Source: Flavobacteriales bacterium
GTDB lineage: Bacteria > Bacteroidota > Bacteroidia > Flavobacteriales > Flavobacteriaceae
Direction of reading: 5' to 3'
Length of the DNA: 64,000 nt
NCBI GenBank assembly: GCA_004214185.1
Contig: SGZG01000001.1
Location: forward strand, 48,769 to 112,768
Of the stretch, positions 28,636-37,234 are shown in pieces. Numbering within the stretch: position 1 is the stretch's first letter; every line of letters starts with the position of its first letter. Under the pieces are notes generated by a model. The model was given only the letters and a program-made list of their open reading frames with translations, did not search any database and was not told the origin of the DNA. Both the position numbers and the translations under genes were made by a program.

Positions 28636-29055
28636 ATGAGCAATAGAACTTTTACAATGATCAAACCAGATGCTGTCGAAAATGGACACATTGGTGCAAT
28701 TTTAGAGAAAATCAATGCTGCTGGTTTTAAGATAGTAGCCATGAAACTAACTAAACTTAGTAAAGAAAGGGCTGAAAAGTTTTATCAAGTTCATAGCGAA
28801 CGTCCTTTTTATGGTGAGCTTGTTGCATTTATGAGCCGAGGTCCGATTGTTGCAGCAATCCTTGAAAAAGAAAATGCTGTTGAAGAATTTAGGACTTTAA
28901 TAGGATCAACAAATCCTGCGGATGCTGATGAAGGTACTATAAGAAATCTCTACGCAACTTCAATGGGTGAGAATGCTGTTCATGGGTCAGACAGCGATGA
29001 AAATGCTTCTATAGAGGGAGTTTTTCATTTTAGTAAGGAAGAAATATTATCTTAA
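28636..29055 (+). CDS. ndk: nucleoside diphosphate kinase
   Basis: [35 protein letters not shown]. Confidence 0.97.
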   Translation: MSNRTFTMIKPDAVENGHIGAILEKINAAGFKIVAMKLTKLSKERAEKFYQVHSERPFYGELVAFMSRGPIVAAILEKENAVEEFRTLIGSTNPADADEGTIRNLYATSMGENAVHGSDSDENASIEGVFHFSKEEILS

Positions 29056-29343
29056 AACAATTTTTTTAATAATTTTTTTTCCTAACTCTTCGTTTAAAAG
29101 ATCAATTATTTTTTGTTTACCAAAACTTAATTCTTGTCTTAAAACTGATGAATTTAAATTTACATATAAAGTGCTGTTTTTTAAGGTTATCTCATTTGTG
29201 TAGGAATTAACATTATTTCCCATAACGTCTTTCCATAAACTCTGAACTTTTACATTATTTAAACCAGAATTTAATTTACTAGAATTGTCTATTAAACTTC
29301 CAATAACTTTCTTTAAACTTTTAGATTCGAAGTTTCTTTTCAT
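29047..29343 (-). CDS. DUF721 (DciA-like) protein
   Basis: [58 protein letters not shown]. Confidence 0.85.
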   Translation of the reverse strand: MKRNFESKSLKKVIGSLIDNSSKLNSGLNNVKVQSLWKDVMGNNVNSYTNEITLKNSTLYVNLNSSVLRQELSFGKQKIIDLLNEELGKKIIKKIVLR

Positions 29344-30428
29344 AGTTTAAAAATTTTATTGCTAGAGTCAATTTCTTGAATAATTTTTTTTGTCCTTTCA
29401 TAGTCAGTGTCAGAAATAAATATTTGACCAAATAAATTTTTATTAACTAACTGAATTAATTGTTTCACTCTGTTGTTGTCAAGTTTATCAAAAATATCAT
29501 CTAAAATAAGAATGGGAGATGAATTGTTTTCAGTTTTTAAATATTCAAATTGTGCAAGTTTAAGAGCTATAAGAAATGATTTCTGCTGACCTTGACTTCC
29601 AAATTTTTTTATAGGATGATTGTTTATTTCCATGATTAAATCATCTTTGTGAATACCACAACTTGTAAACTGGATTGTTCTGTCTTTTTGTATACTGTTT
29701 TTTAGAAGATGTTCGGGAGATTCAGATTCAAGTTGACTTTGGTAAGAAATACTAATTATTTCTTTATTTTGACTAATTGAATCATAATGCTTCAAAAAAA
29801 CCGGATGAAAGTTTTCAAAAAACTTCTTTCTTGTTTTGAAAATAGGATAACTTAATTTTACAAGTTGATCATCATAAATTGATAGATTTTCGACATCGAA
29901 AGTATTAGATTTATAAAAAAATTTCAATAATGCATTTCTTTGGTTTAAAACTTTATTGTAATCAATTAAGTTATTTAAATAAGTTTTATTGTTTTGAGAA
30001 ATTATACTATCTATAAATTTTCTTCTTAAAGAACTTCCTTCTTGAATTAAATCTCGGTCATATGGTGAAATCATTACAACAGGTATTAAACCAATATGTT
30101 CAGAGAACTTTTTATAAACTTTTCCATTTCGTTTAATTGTTTTCTTTTTTCCTCTTTTTAGACTACAAATTATATTTTCTTTTTGATCATTTTTGTTAAA
30201 ATTACCTTCAATAAACATAAAATTTTCTTCATGTTTTATGTTTTGTGAGCTTATAGAATTAAAATAGCTTTTTGCAGCTGATAAATGGTACACAGAGTCT
30301 AGTATATTTGTTTTTCCAACTCCGTTATCTCCAATAAAGCAATTTATTTTCTTGTCTAGCTCATAGTTGCTATCCTGAATATTTTTATAGTTTACAATTG
30401 TAATATTTTCAAGAAAAAGTGAATTCAT
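29340..30428 (-). CDS. recF: DNA replication and repair protein RecF
   Basis: CFIGDNGVGKTNILDSVYHLS; SQGQQKSFLIALKLAQ; PILILDDIFDKLD. Confidence 0.96.
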   Translation of the reverse strand: MNSLFLENITIVNYKNIQDSNYELDKKINCFIGDNGVGKTNILDSVYHLSAAKSYFNSISSQNIKHEENFMFIEGNFNKNDQKENIICSLKRGKKKTIKRNGKVYKKFSEHIGLIPVVMISPYDRDLIQEGSSLRRKFIDSIISQNNKTYLNNLIDYNKVLNQRNALLKFFYKSNTFDVENLSIYDDQLVKLSYPIFKTRKKFFENFHPVFLKHYDSISQNKEIISISYQSQLESESPEHLLKNSIQKDRTIQFTSCGIHKDDLIMEINNHPIKKFGSQGQQKSFLIALKLAQFEYLKTENNSSPILILDDIFDKLDNNRVKQLIQLVNKNLFGQIFISDTDYERTKKIIQEIDSSNKIFKL

Positions 30429-30447
30429 CTAATATTTAATATAATTT

Positions 30448-30459
30448 ATTCTATAGAAT
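30448..30459. repeat. 12-bp perfect palindrome upstream of recF
   Basis: ATTCTATAGAAT. Confidence 0.6.
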
Positions 30460-30540
30460 GCAAATTATATAAAAATAATTAGTTTTTATCCTTAAATCAT
30501 TGGAATAAAATTTTATTTTTACGCATTATTATAATCTATC

Positions 30541-31293
30541 ATGGCAACATATAAGAAAAAAGGATTTAAACGTAAAACTAAAGACCTAGATAAAAATAAA
30601 AGTACTACAGCAGAAGTTTTTGACACATTAGATCAAAGTGCATCAAGTACAGAAAAGATCGTGGCTTCTTATCAAAATTATATTATTGGAGCTGTTTTAA
30701 CTATTGTTTTTATTGTTTTAGGTTATTTGGGTTATTCAAGTTTAATTTTGGAACCTAAATCTGAGGAGGCCAATAATGAATTGTTTACTGCTCAAAATTT
30801 TTTCAGTCAAGCTTTGATTGATAGTGAAAATAGTGATTCTTTGTTTTCTTTATCATTAAATGGAGGTGAAGGTAAATACGGATTTTTAGATATCATTGAA
30901 AATTATGATGGAACAAATGCCTCAAATTTAGCATATTACAGTGCAGGAATGGCTTATTATAATCTAAATGATTATGAAAATGCGATTCAACATTTGAATA
31001 ACTTTGAAAGTGATGATGTTATTCTCAGTTCTTTAGCTCTTGGAGGTATTGGAGATTCTTTTGCAGAACTTGAGCAATTAGATGATGCATTAGATTACTA
31101 CGAATCTGCTTTGAGTGTTTCAGATAATAATTTTACTGCTCCGCGTTTCCTTTTAAAAGCTGCTAACGTTGCTTCAATTTTAGAAAAATTTGATTTAGCC
31201 ACAAAATATTACACTCGAATTAAAGAAGATTTTCCAAAATCTAATGAAGCTAATTTGGTTGATATTCAAATTCAGAAAAATTCTTTAAAATAA
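30541..31293 (+). CDS. membrane-anchored TPR protein (YfgM-like)
   Basis: Single N-terminal TM, then TPR-like repeats. Confidence 0.8.
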   Translation: MATYKKKGFKRKTKDLDKNKSTTAEVFDTLDQSASSTEKIVASYQNYIIGAVLTIVFIVLGYLGYSSLILEPKSEEANNELFTAQNFFSQALIDSENSDSLFSLSLNGGEGKYGFLDIIENYDGTNASNLAYYSAGMAYYNLNDYENAIQHLNNFESDDVILSSLALGGIGDSFAELEQLDDALDYYESALSVSDNNFTAPRFLLKAANVASILEKFDLATKYYTRIKEDFPKSNEANLVDIQIQKNSLK

Positions 31294-31298
31294 AATTA

Positions 31299-31772
31299 AT
31301 GTCTTCATCAAACAATAACCTTGTTGATTTGGATTTGAGTGAAATACCCTCTGCAAAAAATTTAAAATTTGGTATTACAGTGTCCAAATGGAATAGTGAG
31401 ATAACTAATAGCTTATTAAACGGTTGTCTTGATATGTTGCAATCAAAAGGTGTTAATAAAAACGATATTGAGGTTTTATATGTTCCTGGAAGTTTTGAGC
31501 TAGTATATGGATCTAAATATTTACAAAATAAAAATTATGATGCTGTTATAGCAATTGGCAGTGTCATCAGAGGAGAAACCAAGCACTTTGATTTTATTTG
31601 TAATGCTACTTCACAAGGAATAAAAGACTTAAATATTTCTGGAAATTGTCCAGTAATTTTTTGTGTTTTAACAGATGACAATGTTCAACAGTCAATTGAT
31701 AGGAGTGGAGGTAAATATGGAAATAAAGGTACTGAAGCAGCTATTGCTGCAATAGAGATGGCTCTTATTTGA
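31299..31772 (+). CDS. ribH: 6,7-dimethyl-8-ribityllumazine synthase
   Basis: FGITVSKWNSEITNSLLNG; VPGSFELVYGSKYL; AIGSVIRGETKHFDFICN. Confidence 0.97.
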   Translation: MSSSNNNLVDLDLSEIPSAKNLKFGITVSKWNSEITNSLLNGCLDMLQSKGVNKNDIEVLYVPGSFELVYGSKYLQNKNYDAVIAIGSVIRGETKHFDFICNATSQGIKDLNISGNCPVIFCVLTDDNVQQSIDRSGGKYGNKGTEAAIAAIEMALI

Positions 31773-32211
31773 AATATTTTTTAGGAACAATTAACATTCC
31801 AAAACATTCACCATCTTCTTTCCCTAAATGTTTATGATGTATCTTATGTGCTCTTCTTACTCCACGTGCATATTTATTATTAATATTTCTAAAAATTTTA
31901 AAACGCTGGTGAATAAATATATCATGGACTATGAAATATGCCAATCCGTACAAGAAAATTCCAATAGCAATTGGTAGTCCTAACCAAAAATTATATTCAC
32001 CCCAGAGGACAGTGAAAAATATACTAATAGCAGCATATTGTAAGAAAAACATATCGTTTCTTTCAAACCATGAGTTGTGGTCTTTTTTATGATGGTCTTT
32101 ATGCAAAAACCATAAAAATCCATGCATTATATACTTGTGAGAAAACCAGGCAATAAATTCCATGAAAAAGAAAGTGAATACAAGTGTAAAAATCCAAATA
32201 GCTGTGTACAT
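31765..32211 (-). CDS. crtZ: beta-carotene hydroxylase
   Basis: His-rich motifs WFSHKYIMHG, HKDHHKKDH, HDIFIHQRF, RAHKIHHKH. Confidence 0.94.
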   Translation of the reverse strand: MYTAIWIFTLVFTFFFMEFIAWFSHKYIMHGFLWFLHKDHHKKDHNSWFERNDMFFLQYAAISIFFTVLWGEYNFWLGLPIAIGIFLYGLAYFIVHDIFIHQRFKIFRNINNKYARGVRRAHKIHHKHLGKEDGECFGMLIVPKKYFK

Positions 32212-33050
32212 TATAAAATATTTAATCTATATCTAACATAAGATCTAGCTAGAACATTGACTTTTTGATAGTTTGGAACCCTTATTCTTGAGGATTTTAT
32301 TTTAATTGGTGGAGTTTTTCTTAGTTTATTCAACAGTTTTAAGTAATATTTGTATGCAGTGTATACTCCAAACCTAGCAGAACTAGGTAATCTAAAAATT
32401 CCTTTCAGGGCATGAGAAAAATCCTTGTCAATTTCATTTAAAATTAATTCCTTTGATTCTTCATCAAACTTTTCAATATTAAGGTTTGGAAAATAACTTC
32501 TATTTAGACCATCATGATCAGCTTTCAAATCTCTTAAAAAATTGACCTTTTGAAATGCACTTCCTAAAGACATTGCATAAGGCTTTAAATTATTATATTG
32601 TAGTTTATCACCTTTAACAAAAACTTTTAAACACATTAAACCAACAACATCAGCTGAACCATAAACATAAAGATCAAACTCTTTTTTATTTAAATATTTT
32701 TTCTTGTCTAAATCTAATTTCATGCTCTTTAAAAAACTATCCACTAATTCGTAATCAATCTCATACTTATGCAGGGTTTTTTGAAAAGAATTAAGTATTG
32801 GATTTAAACTAATTTTATCATTCATAGATCTTTTTAAATCTTTTTCAAACAAGTCTAAGAGTTCTTTTTTCTTAAATTCATGAAAACTATCTACAATTTC
32901 ATCTGCAAAACGAACAAATCCGTAAATGTTATAAATGTCTTGTCTAATTGATGAATCTAGCATTTTTGTTGCTAAGGTAAATGAGGTACTGTAAGACTCG
33001 GTAACAATCTTAGAACATCTTTCACTTACTTTATCAAATAGTTGTTTCAT
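32211..33050 (-). CDS. crtB: phytoene synthase
   Basis: YSTSFTLATKML; YGFVRFADEIVDSFH; AFQKVNFLRDLKAD. Confidence 0.95.
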   Translation of the reverse strand: MKQLFDKVSERCSKIVTESYSTSFTLATKMLDSSIRQDIYNIYGFVRFADEIVDSFHEFKKKELLDLFEKDLKRSMNDKISLNPILNSFQKTLHKYEIDYELVDSFLKSMKLDLDKKKYLNKKEFDLYVYGSADVVGLMCLKVFVKGDKLQYNNLKPYAMSLGSAFQKVNFLRDLKADHDGLNRSYFPNLNIEKFDEESKELILNEIDKDFSHALKGIFRLPSSARFGVYTAYKYYLKLLNKLRKTPPIKIKSSRIRVPNYQKVNVLARSYVRYRLNIL

Positions 33051-34506
33051 TGTTTAAAATTAAGTCGCTAACTAACTTTCCAGACACAATTGCTGGTGGA
33101 ACACCAGGCCCTGGAACAGTCAGTTGACCACTAAAGTACAAATTTTTAAGTTTTTTACTTTTAATTTTTGGTCTTAAAAAAGCAGTTTGAAATAAAGTGT
33201 TAGCTAATCCATATGCATTTCCACCATAAGAATTGTAATCGTTTTTAAAATCGTTAACACAATAACTTGTTTTAAAAATGATATTTTTCTTGAGCTTTTG
33301 ACCAGTTAAATTTTCTAATCTATTAATAATAATTTCAAAATACTTTTCTCTCACATCATTTGTATCATTTAGATTGGTTGCAATCGGAACTAAAAAAAAT
33401 GCATTTTCACAGCCTTTTGGTGCTGTTTTTGGGTTTGTAATCGAGGTAAAATTAGCATAAAACAAAGGATCTTTTGGCCAATTTGGTGTATCATAAATAT
33501 TCTTTGCATGATTATCAAAATCAGTATCGAAAAATAGATTATGGTGAGATACGTTTTTGAGTTTTTTGTCGAAACCTACATAAAATAACAGTGAGGAAGG
33601 GGCCCATGTTTTTTTAGTCCAGTACTTATTTGAATATTGTCGATATTTTGGATCTAGTAAACTTTCGGTGTGAACATAATCCGCTCCTGAAATTACTATA
33701 TCACTGTAAAATAATTTATTATTTATTGTTATTGATTCAACTTTTTTATTATTAGTATTTAGAGAGGATACATCATGATTAGTGTAATATTTTACACCTA
33801 AAGATTTACCTAAATTTACCATAGCATTTACAACATCATAAAATCCATTTTCTGGCTGCCAAGTTCCCAATCCAAAATCAGCATGGTTCATAAAGCTGTA
33901 GAAGGCTGGTGTATTTGATGCTTTAGCTCCTAGAAATAAGACTGGAAATTCAAGAATTGATCTCAGTTTTTTATTCTTAAACCTTTTTCCTACTTCTTTT
34001 CTTATATTACTTAAAAATGAACCTGCTTTTAACACAGTGTCTCTTGTTATTAATTCAAGAGGACTTATTCCTGGCATTTTATACAAAAGATTAGTTACAG
34101 CTATAGAGTAATTTTTTTTTGCATTTGCCATGAATCTATCTAAGGCTATTGAACTTCCTTTTTCGTGTTTTTCAAAAACTTTTTTGATTTTTTCTAAGGA
34201 ATCTTCAATCTCTATAAAATCATTTTTTCCAAAATACACCCTGTATGCAGGGTTAAGTTTTTTCAAATTGTAAAAATCACTAGTTTTTTTACCAAAGTCA
34301 TTAAAAAATTTATCAAAAACATCAGGCATCCAATACCAGCTAGGTCCCATATCAAATGTAAAACCATCCTTTTTGAATTGTCTTGCTCTGCCACCAAGTG
34401 AACTGTTTTTTTCAAAAACGGAAACATCATATCCTTGCTTGGCCAGATAACAAGCTGAAGTTAGGGATGAAAAACCTGATCCAATTATTGAAATTTTTTT
34501 ACTCAT
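33034..34506 (-). CDS. crtI: phytoene desaturase
   Basis: IIGSGFSSLTSACYLAKQGYDVSVFEKNSSLGGRARQF...DMGPSWYWMPDVF; C-term GQLTVPGPGVPPAIVSGKLVSDLI. Confidence 0.96.
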   Translation of the reverse strand: MSKKISIIGSGFSSLTSACYLAKQGYDVSVFEKNSSLGGRARQFKKDGFTFDMGPSWYWMPDVFDKFFNDFGKKTSDFYNLKKLNPAYRVYFGKNDFIEIEDSLEKIKKVFEKHEKGSSIALDRFMANAKKNYSIAVTNLLYKMPGISPLELITRDTVLKAGSFLSNIRKEVGKRFKNKKLRSILEFPVLFLGAKASNTPAFYSFMNHADFGLGTWQPENGFYDVVNAMVNLGKSLGVKYYTNHDVSSLNTNNKKVESITINNKLFYSDIVISGADYVHTESLLDPKYRQYSNKYWTKKTWAPSSLLFYVGFDKKLKNVSHHNLFFDTDFDNHAKNIYDTPNWPKDPLFYANFTSITNPKTAPKGCENAFFLVPIATNLNDTNDVREKYFEIIINRLENLTGQKLKKNIIFKTSYCVNDFKNDYNSYGGNAYGLANTLFQTAFLRPKIKSKKLKNLYFSGQLTVPGPGVPPAIVSGKLVSDLILNNETTI

Positions 34507-34519
34507 AAAGAAACTTTTG

Positions 34520-34604
34520 TGCGCACGAGAGGATTTGAACCTCCACGGGATTTACTCCCACTAGGCCCTCAACCTAGCGCGTCTACCAATTCCGCCACGT
34601 GCGC
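34520..34604 (-). tRNA. tRNA-Leu (GAG)
   Basis: GCGCACGTGGCGGAATTGGTAGACGCGCTAGGTTGAGGGCCTAG...GGTTCAAATCCTCTCGTGCGCA; type II variable arm; CCA not encoded. Confidence 0.95.
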
Positions 34605-34616
34605 AAAATCGAGAAG

Positions 34617-34689
34617 TGACCTGGCTGGGGTTCGAACCCAGGACCCTCTCCTTAAAAGGGAGATGCTCTACCAGCTGAGCTACCAGGTC
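34617..34689 (-). tRNA. tRNA-Lys (TTT), copy 1
   Basis: GACCTGGTAGCTCAGCTGGTAGAGCATCTCCCTTTTAAGGAGAGGGTCCTGGGTTCGAACCCCAGCCAGGTCA. Confidence 0.97.
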
Positions 34690-34694
34690 ATATG

Positions 34695-34767
34695 TGACTT
34701 GGCTGGGGTTCGAACCCAGGACCCTCTCCTTAAAAGGGAGATGCTCTACCAGCTGAGCTACCAAGTC
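34695..34767 (-). tRNA. tRNA-Lys (TTT), copy 2
   Basis: GACTTGGTAGCTCAGC...CCCAGCCAAGTCA; near-identical to copy 1 except one acceptor base pair. Confidence 0.97.
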
Positions 34768-34784
34768 TAAATTGTTTGAGGCTG

Positions 34785-34816
34785 CAAATATAGGTGCAAT
34801 AAATTTATTAATCAAA
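34785..34816 (-). promoter_or_regulatory. promoter of the tRNA-Lys-Lys-Leu (and possibly crtIBZ) transcript
   Basis: Minus strand TTTG 34816-34813, N20, TATATTTG 34792-34785. Confidence 0.6.
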
Positions 34817-34871
34817 GAGAATTTCTTATAAATTTGTGCAAATCTTATGATATATTCAATCTAAAATCTAA

Positions 34872-35399
34872 ATGTCAAACACTCACATTATTATTCTTGG
34901 TTATATGGGTTGTGGAAAATCTACAATTGCAAAAAAATTGACTTCAGTTCTAGGATTTTCTCATGTCGATTTAGATAAACAGATTGAATTAAGTATTAAA
35001 ATGTCAATTTCTGATTTTTTCAATATTAATGGAGAAATTGAATTTAGAAAAATTGAAAAAAAAATTTTAGAAAAATCACTCAAAAGTAAAACACAAACAA
35101 TTATTTCCTTGGGAGGAGGAACTCCATGTTATTACGATAACATGGATTTTATTTTAAAAGTTTCTAATAATGTTTTTTTTATAAACACATCTTTGGATGA
35201 ATTGACAGATCGTCTATTTAAAGAAAAAGACTCAAGACCATTGATTAAATCATTTCAATCTAAGGATAGTTTAAAAGAGTTTGTGGCAAAACATCTTTTT
35301 GAAAGAATCGTTTATTACAAGCGTTCAAATCATACAATTAAAGATGAAAATAAATCATTAGAAGATTTGTGTAATGAAATTATTTCTAAAATTATTTAA
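34872..35399 (+). CDS. aroK: shikimate kinase
   Basis: IILGYMGCGKSTIAKKL; FRKIEKKIL; IISLGGGTPCY; KDSRPLI. Confidence 0.94.
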   Translation: MSNTHIIILGYMGCGKSTIAKKLTSVLGFSHVDLDKQIELSIKMSISDFFNINGEIEFRKIEKKILEKSLKSKTQTIISLGGGTPCYYDNMDFILKVSNNVFFINTSLDELTDRLFKEKDSRPLIKSFQSKDSLKEFVAKHLFERIVYYKRSNHTIKDENKSLEDLCNEIISKII

Positions 35400-35886
35400 T
35401 AATTGCATAAGTATCATTATCGTCAAGAATTAACTCAACATGATCTGCAATTGAGGTTGAAAGTGAAATACCTTTAAAATCAACCTTAACAGGGTACTTT
35501 TTATGATTTCTGTCAATCAATACAACTGTTTTAAAAGAACATAACTCAACATCTAATAGACTTTTTACACAATAAATTAAGGTTTTACCTGTGTTTAAAA
35601 CATCGTCTATTAGAACAATTGATTTATTTTTTAAGGATTCTTTTTTACACTCAAAAATTAAATTTTCAATTGGATTTTTTTTATTGATCTTTATAAAAAA
35701 TATGTCAATTTTTTTTTTGGAAATATTTTTTAATTCTTCAAAAATTCTCTGTGCAAGAAAATAACCGTTTTGATAAACACCAATCAAAACAATCTCTTTA
35801 GAATTCAAATTGCTTTCCAAAATTTGATATGCCAATCTTTTGACAATTTTATCAATTTTGCTCTTATTTAATATTATGTTTTTCAA
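35392..35886 (-). CDS. phosphoribosyltransferase (PyrR-like)
   Basis: IVLIDDVLNTGKTLIYCV PRPP loop; EIVLIGVYQNGYFLAQRI. Confidence 0.85.
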   Translation of the reverse strand: MKNIILNKSKIDKIVKRLAYQILESNLNSKEIVLIGVYQNGYFLAQRIFEELKNISKKKIDIFFIKINKKNPIENLIFECKKESLKNKSIVLIDDVLNTGKTLIYCVKSLLDVELCSFKTVVLIDRNHKKYPVKVDFKGISLSTSIADHVELILDDNDTYAIIK

Positions 35887-35903
35887 AACTTATTTAAATA
35901 TAA

Positions 35904-36263
35904 TTATTCATTAAGAAAGTTGTTGATATCTCTTCTTTCTTTTTTATTAGGTTTACCCTTAAATTTAAAGTTATCTTTTGAATTTGACAAAATCTCTTTT
36001 TTTTCGTTTTCTGATTTTGGAGTTATGTCTTTCAAATACAAATTTAAAATTTTAGCTCCAACTCTAGAATTAGGTAAACCTAATATTTTAAATTTATTTA
36101 AAATTTGATTTTTTTTTACAGTAAAAATTGTGCCAATAAAAATATCATGTGATGGTTTAACAGATTTAGAATTTATCTTTACATGACCTTTTTTACATGC
36201 ATTACTGGAAATAGTTCTAGATTTATAAATTCTTGAATACCATAAAAAAAGATCTATTCTCAT
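35904..36263 (-). CDS. S4-domain RNA-binding protein (Hsp15-like)
   Basis: MRIDLFLWYSRIYKSRTISSNACKKGHVKINSKSVKPSHDI. Confidence 0.88.
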   Translation of the reverse strand: MRIDLFLWYSRIYKSRTISSNACKKGHVKINSKSVKPSHDIFIGTIFTVKKNQILNKFKILGLPNSRVGAKILNLYLKDITPKSENEKKEILSNSKDNFKFKGKPNKKERRDINNFLNE

Positions 36264-36331
36264 TTTACAAATTTAATGTTTTAATTTACCAGAAATATAA
36301 GAAAATTGTATCTTGCGCGATATTTATTTTA

Positions 36332-37234
36332 ATGATTAGAATACTAAAAAAATCGGTCCTTTTAATTTCAACTTTTTTATTTATTAGTTCTTGTTCTAAT
36401 GACGATAACAACGTTAACACAATTATTGATCTCGAACCTGTATTAGATCAGTATATTTTAGAAAATGATTCAATAGTGACTTATATGAAAACTCATTTTT
36501 ATAATTATGAAGATTTTCAAAATTTAGCATCAAATAGTTCTGTTGATTTAGTCATTGATACTATTGCCGGTGATAATTCTAATAAAGTTTCAATTTTTGA
36601 TCAAATAACTACCTTTACCGTAGATATAGTTGATGAAAATGAAGAGATTGTTCCTCACAATATGTATTATGTAATTAATCGTGAAGGTAATGGTCAAAAT
36701 CCAAGTGTTGCAGACTCTGTGTTTGTTTCTTACAAAGGTTTTAGACCTTACAGTGATGATGTTTTTGATAGTAAACCTTTTCCTGTTTGGTTAGATAATG
36801 TATTTAACATTAGAGGTTTTAAAGAATTTACATCATTTCTAAAACGTGGAGATGTTATCATAAATAACGATGGAACTTATGATTTTGAAAATTTTGGAAT
36901 TGGTTTTGTTATAATGCCATCAAAACTTGGCTATTATGATAATAGCACTTCAAAAATTCCAGCATATTCCCCATTGATTTTCCAGGTGAATCTACATACT
37001 TTAAATGTTACTGACCACGATTTGGATACAATTAACTCAATTGAAGAGGATTTAAATGGGGATAACGATCTTTTTAATGATGATACAGACGAGGATGGAA
37101 TACCAAACTTTCAAGATATTGATGATGATAATGATGGAATTTTAACCAAAGATGAATACGATCAAAACGGTGATAATGTCCCTGATGACTCAGATAACGA
37201 TGGTATTCCCGATTACTTAGATAGTGATAATTAA
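36332..37234 (+). CDS. lipoprotein with FKBP-like domain and C-terminal acidic Ca2+-binding-type repeats
   Basis: MIRILKKSVLLISTFLFISSCSND lipobox; FKBP-like region; C-term DTDEDGIPNFQDIDDDNDGILTKDEYDQNGDNVPDDSDNDGIPDYLDSDN. Track start 36233 overlaps the divergent gene. Confidence 0.75.
   Translation: MIRILKKSVLLISTFLFISSCSNDDNNVNTIIDLEPVLDQYILENDSIVTYMKTHFYNYEDFQNLASNSSVDLVIDTIAGDNSNKVSIFDQITTFTVDIVDENEEIVPHNMYYVINREGNGQNPSVADSVFVSYKGFRPYSDDVFDSKPFPVWLDNVFNIRGFKEFTSFLKRGDVIINNDGTYDFENFGIGFVIMPSKLGYYDNSTSKIPAYSPLIFQVNLHTLNVTDHDLDTINSIEEDLNGDNDLFNDDTDEDGIPNFQDIDDDNDGILTKDEYDQNGDNVPDDSDNDGIPDYLDSDN

Noticed and set aside
34519-34815. Track ORFs 34519..34770 (+) and 34561..34815 (-) with internal repeats
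   Set aside because: Both are translations of the tRNA-Leu/Lys/Lys genes; the duplicated peptide comes from the two near-identical tRNA-Lys copies
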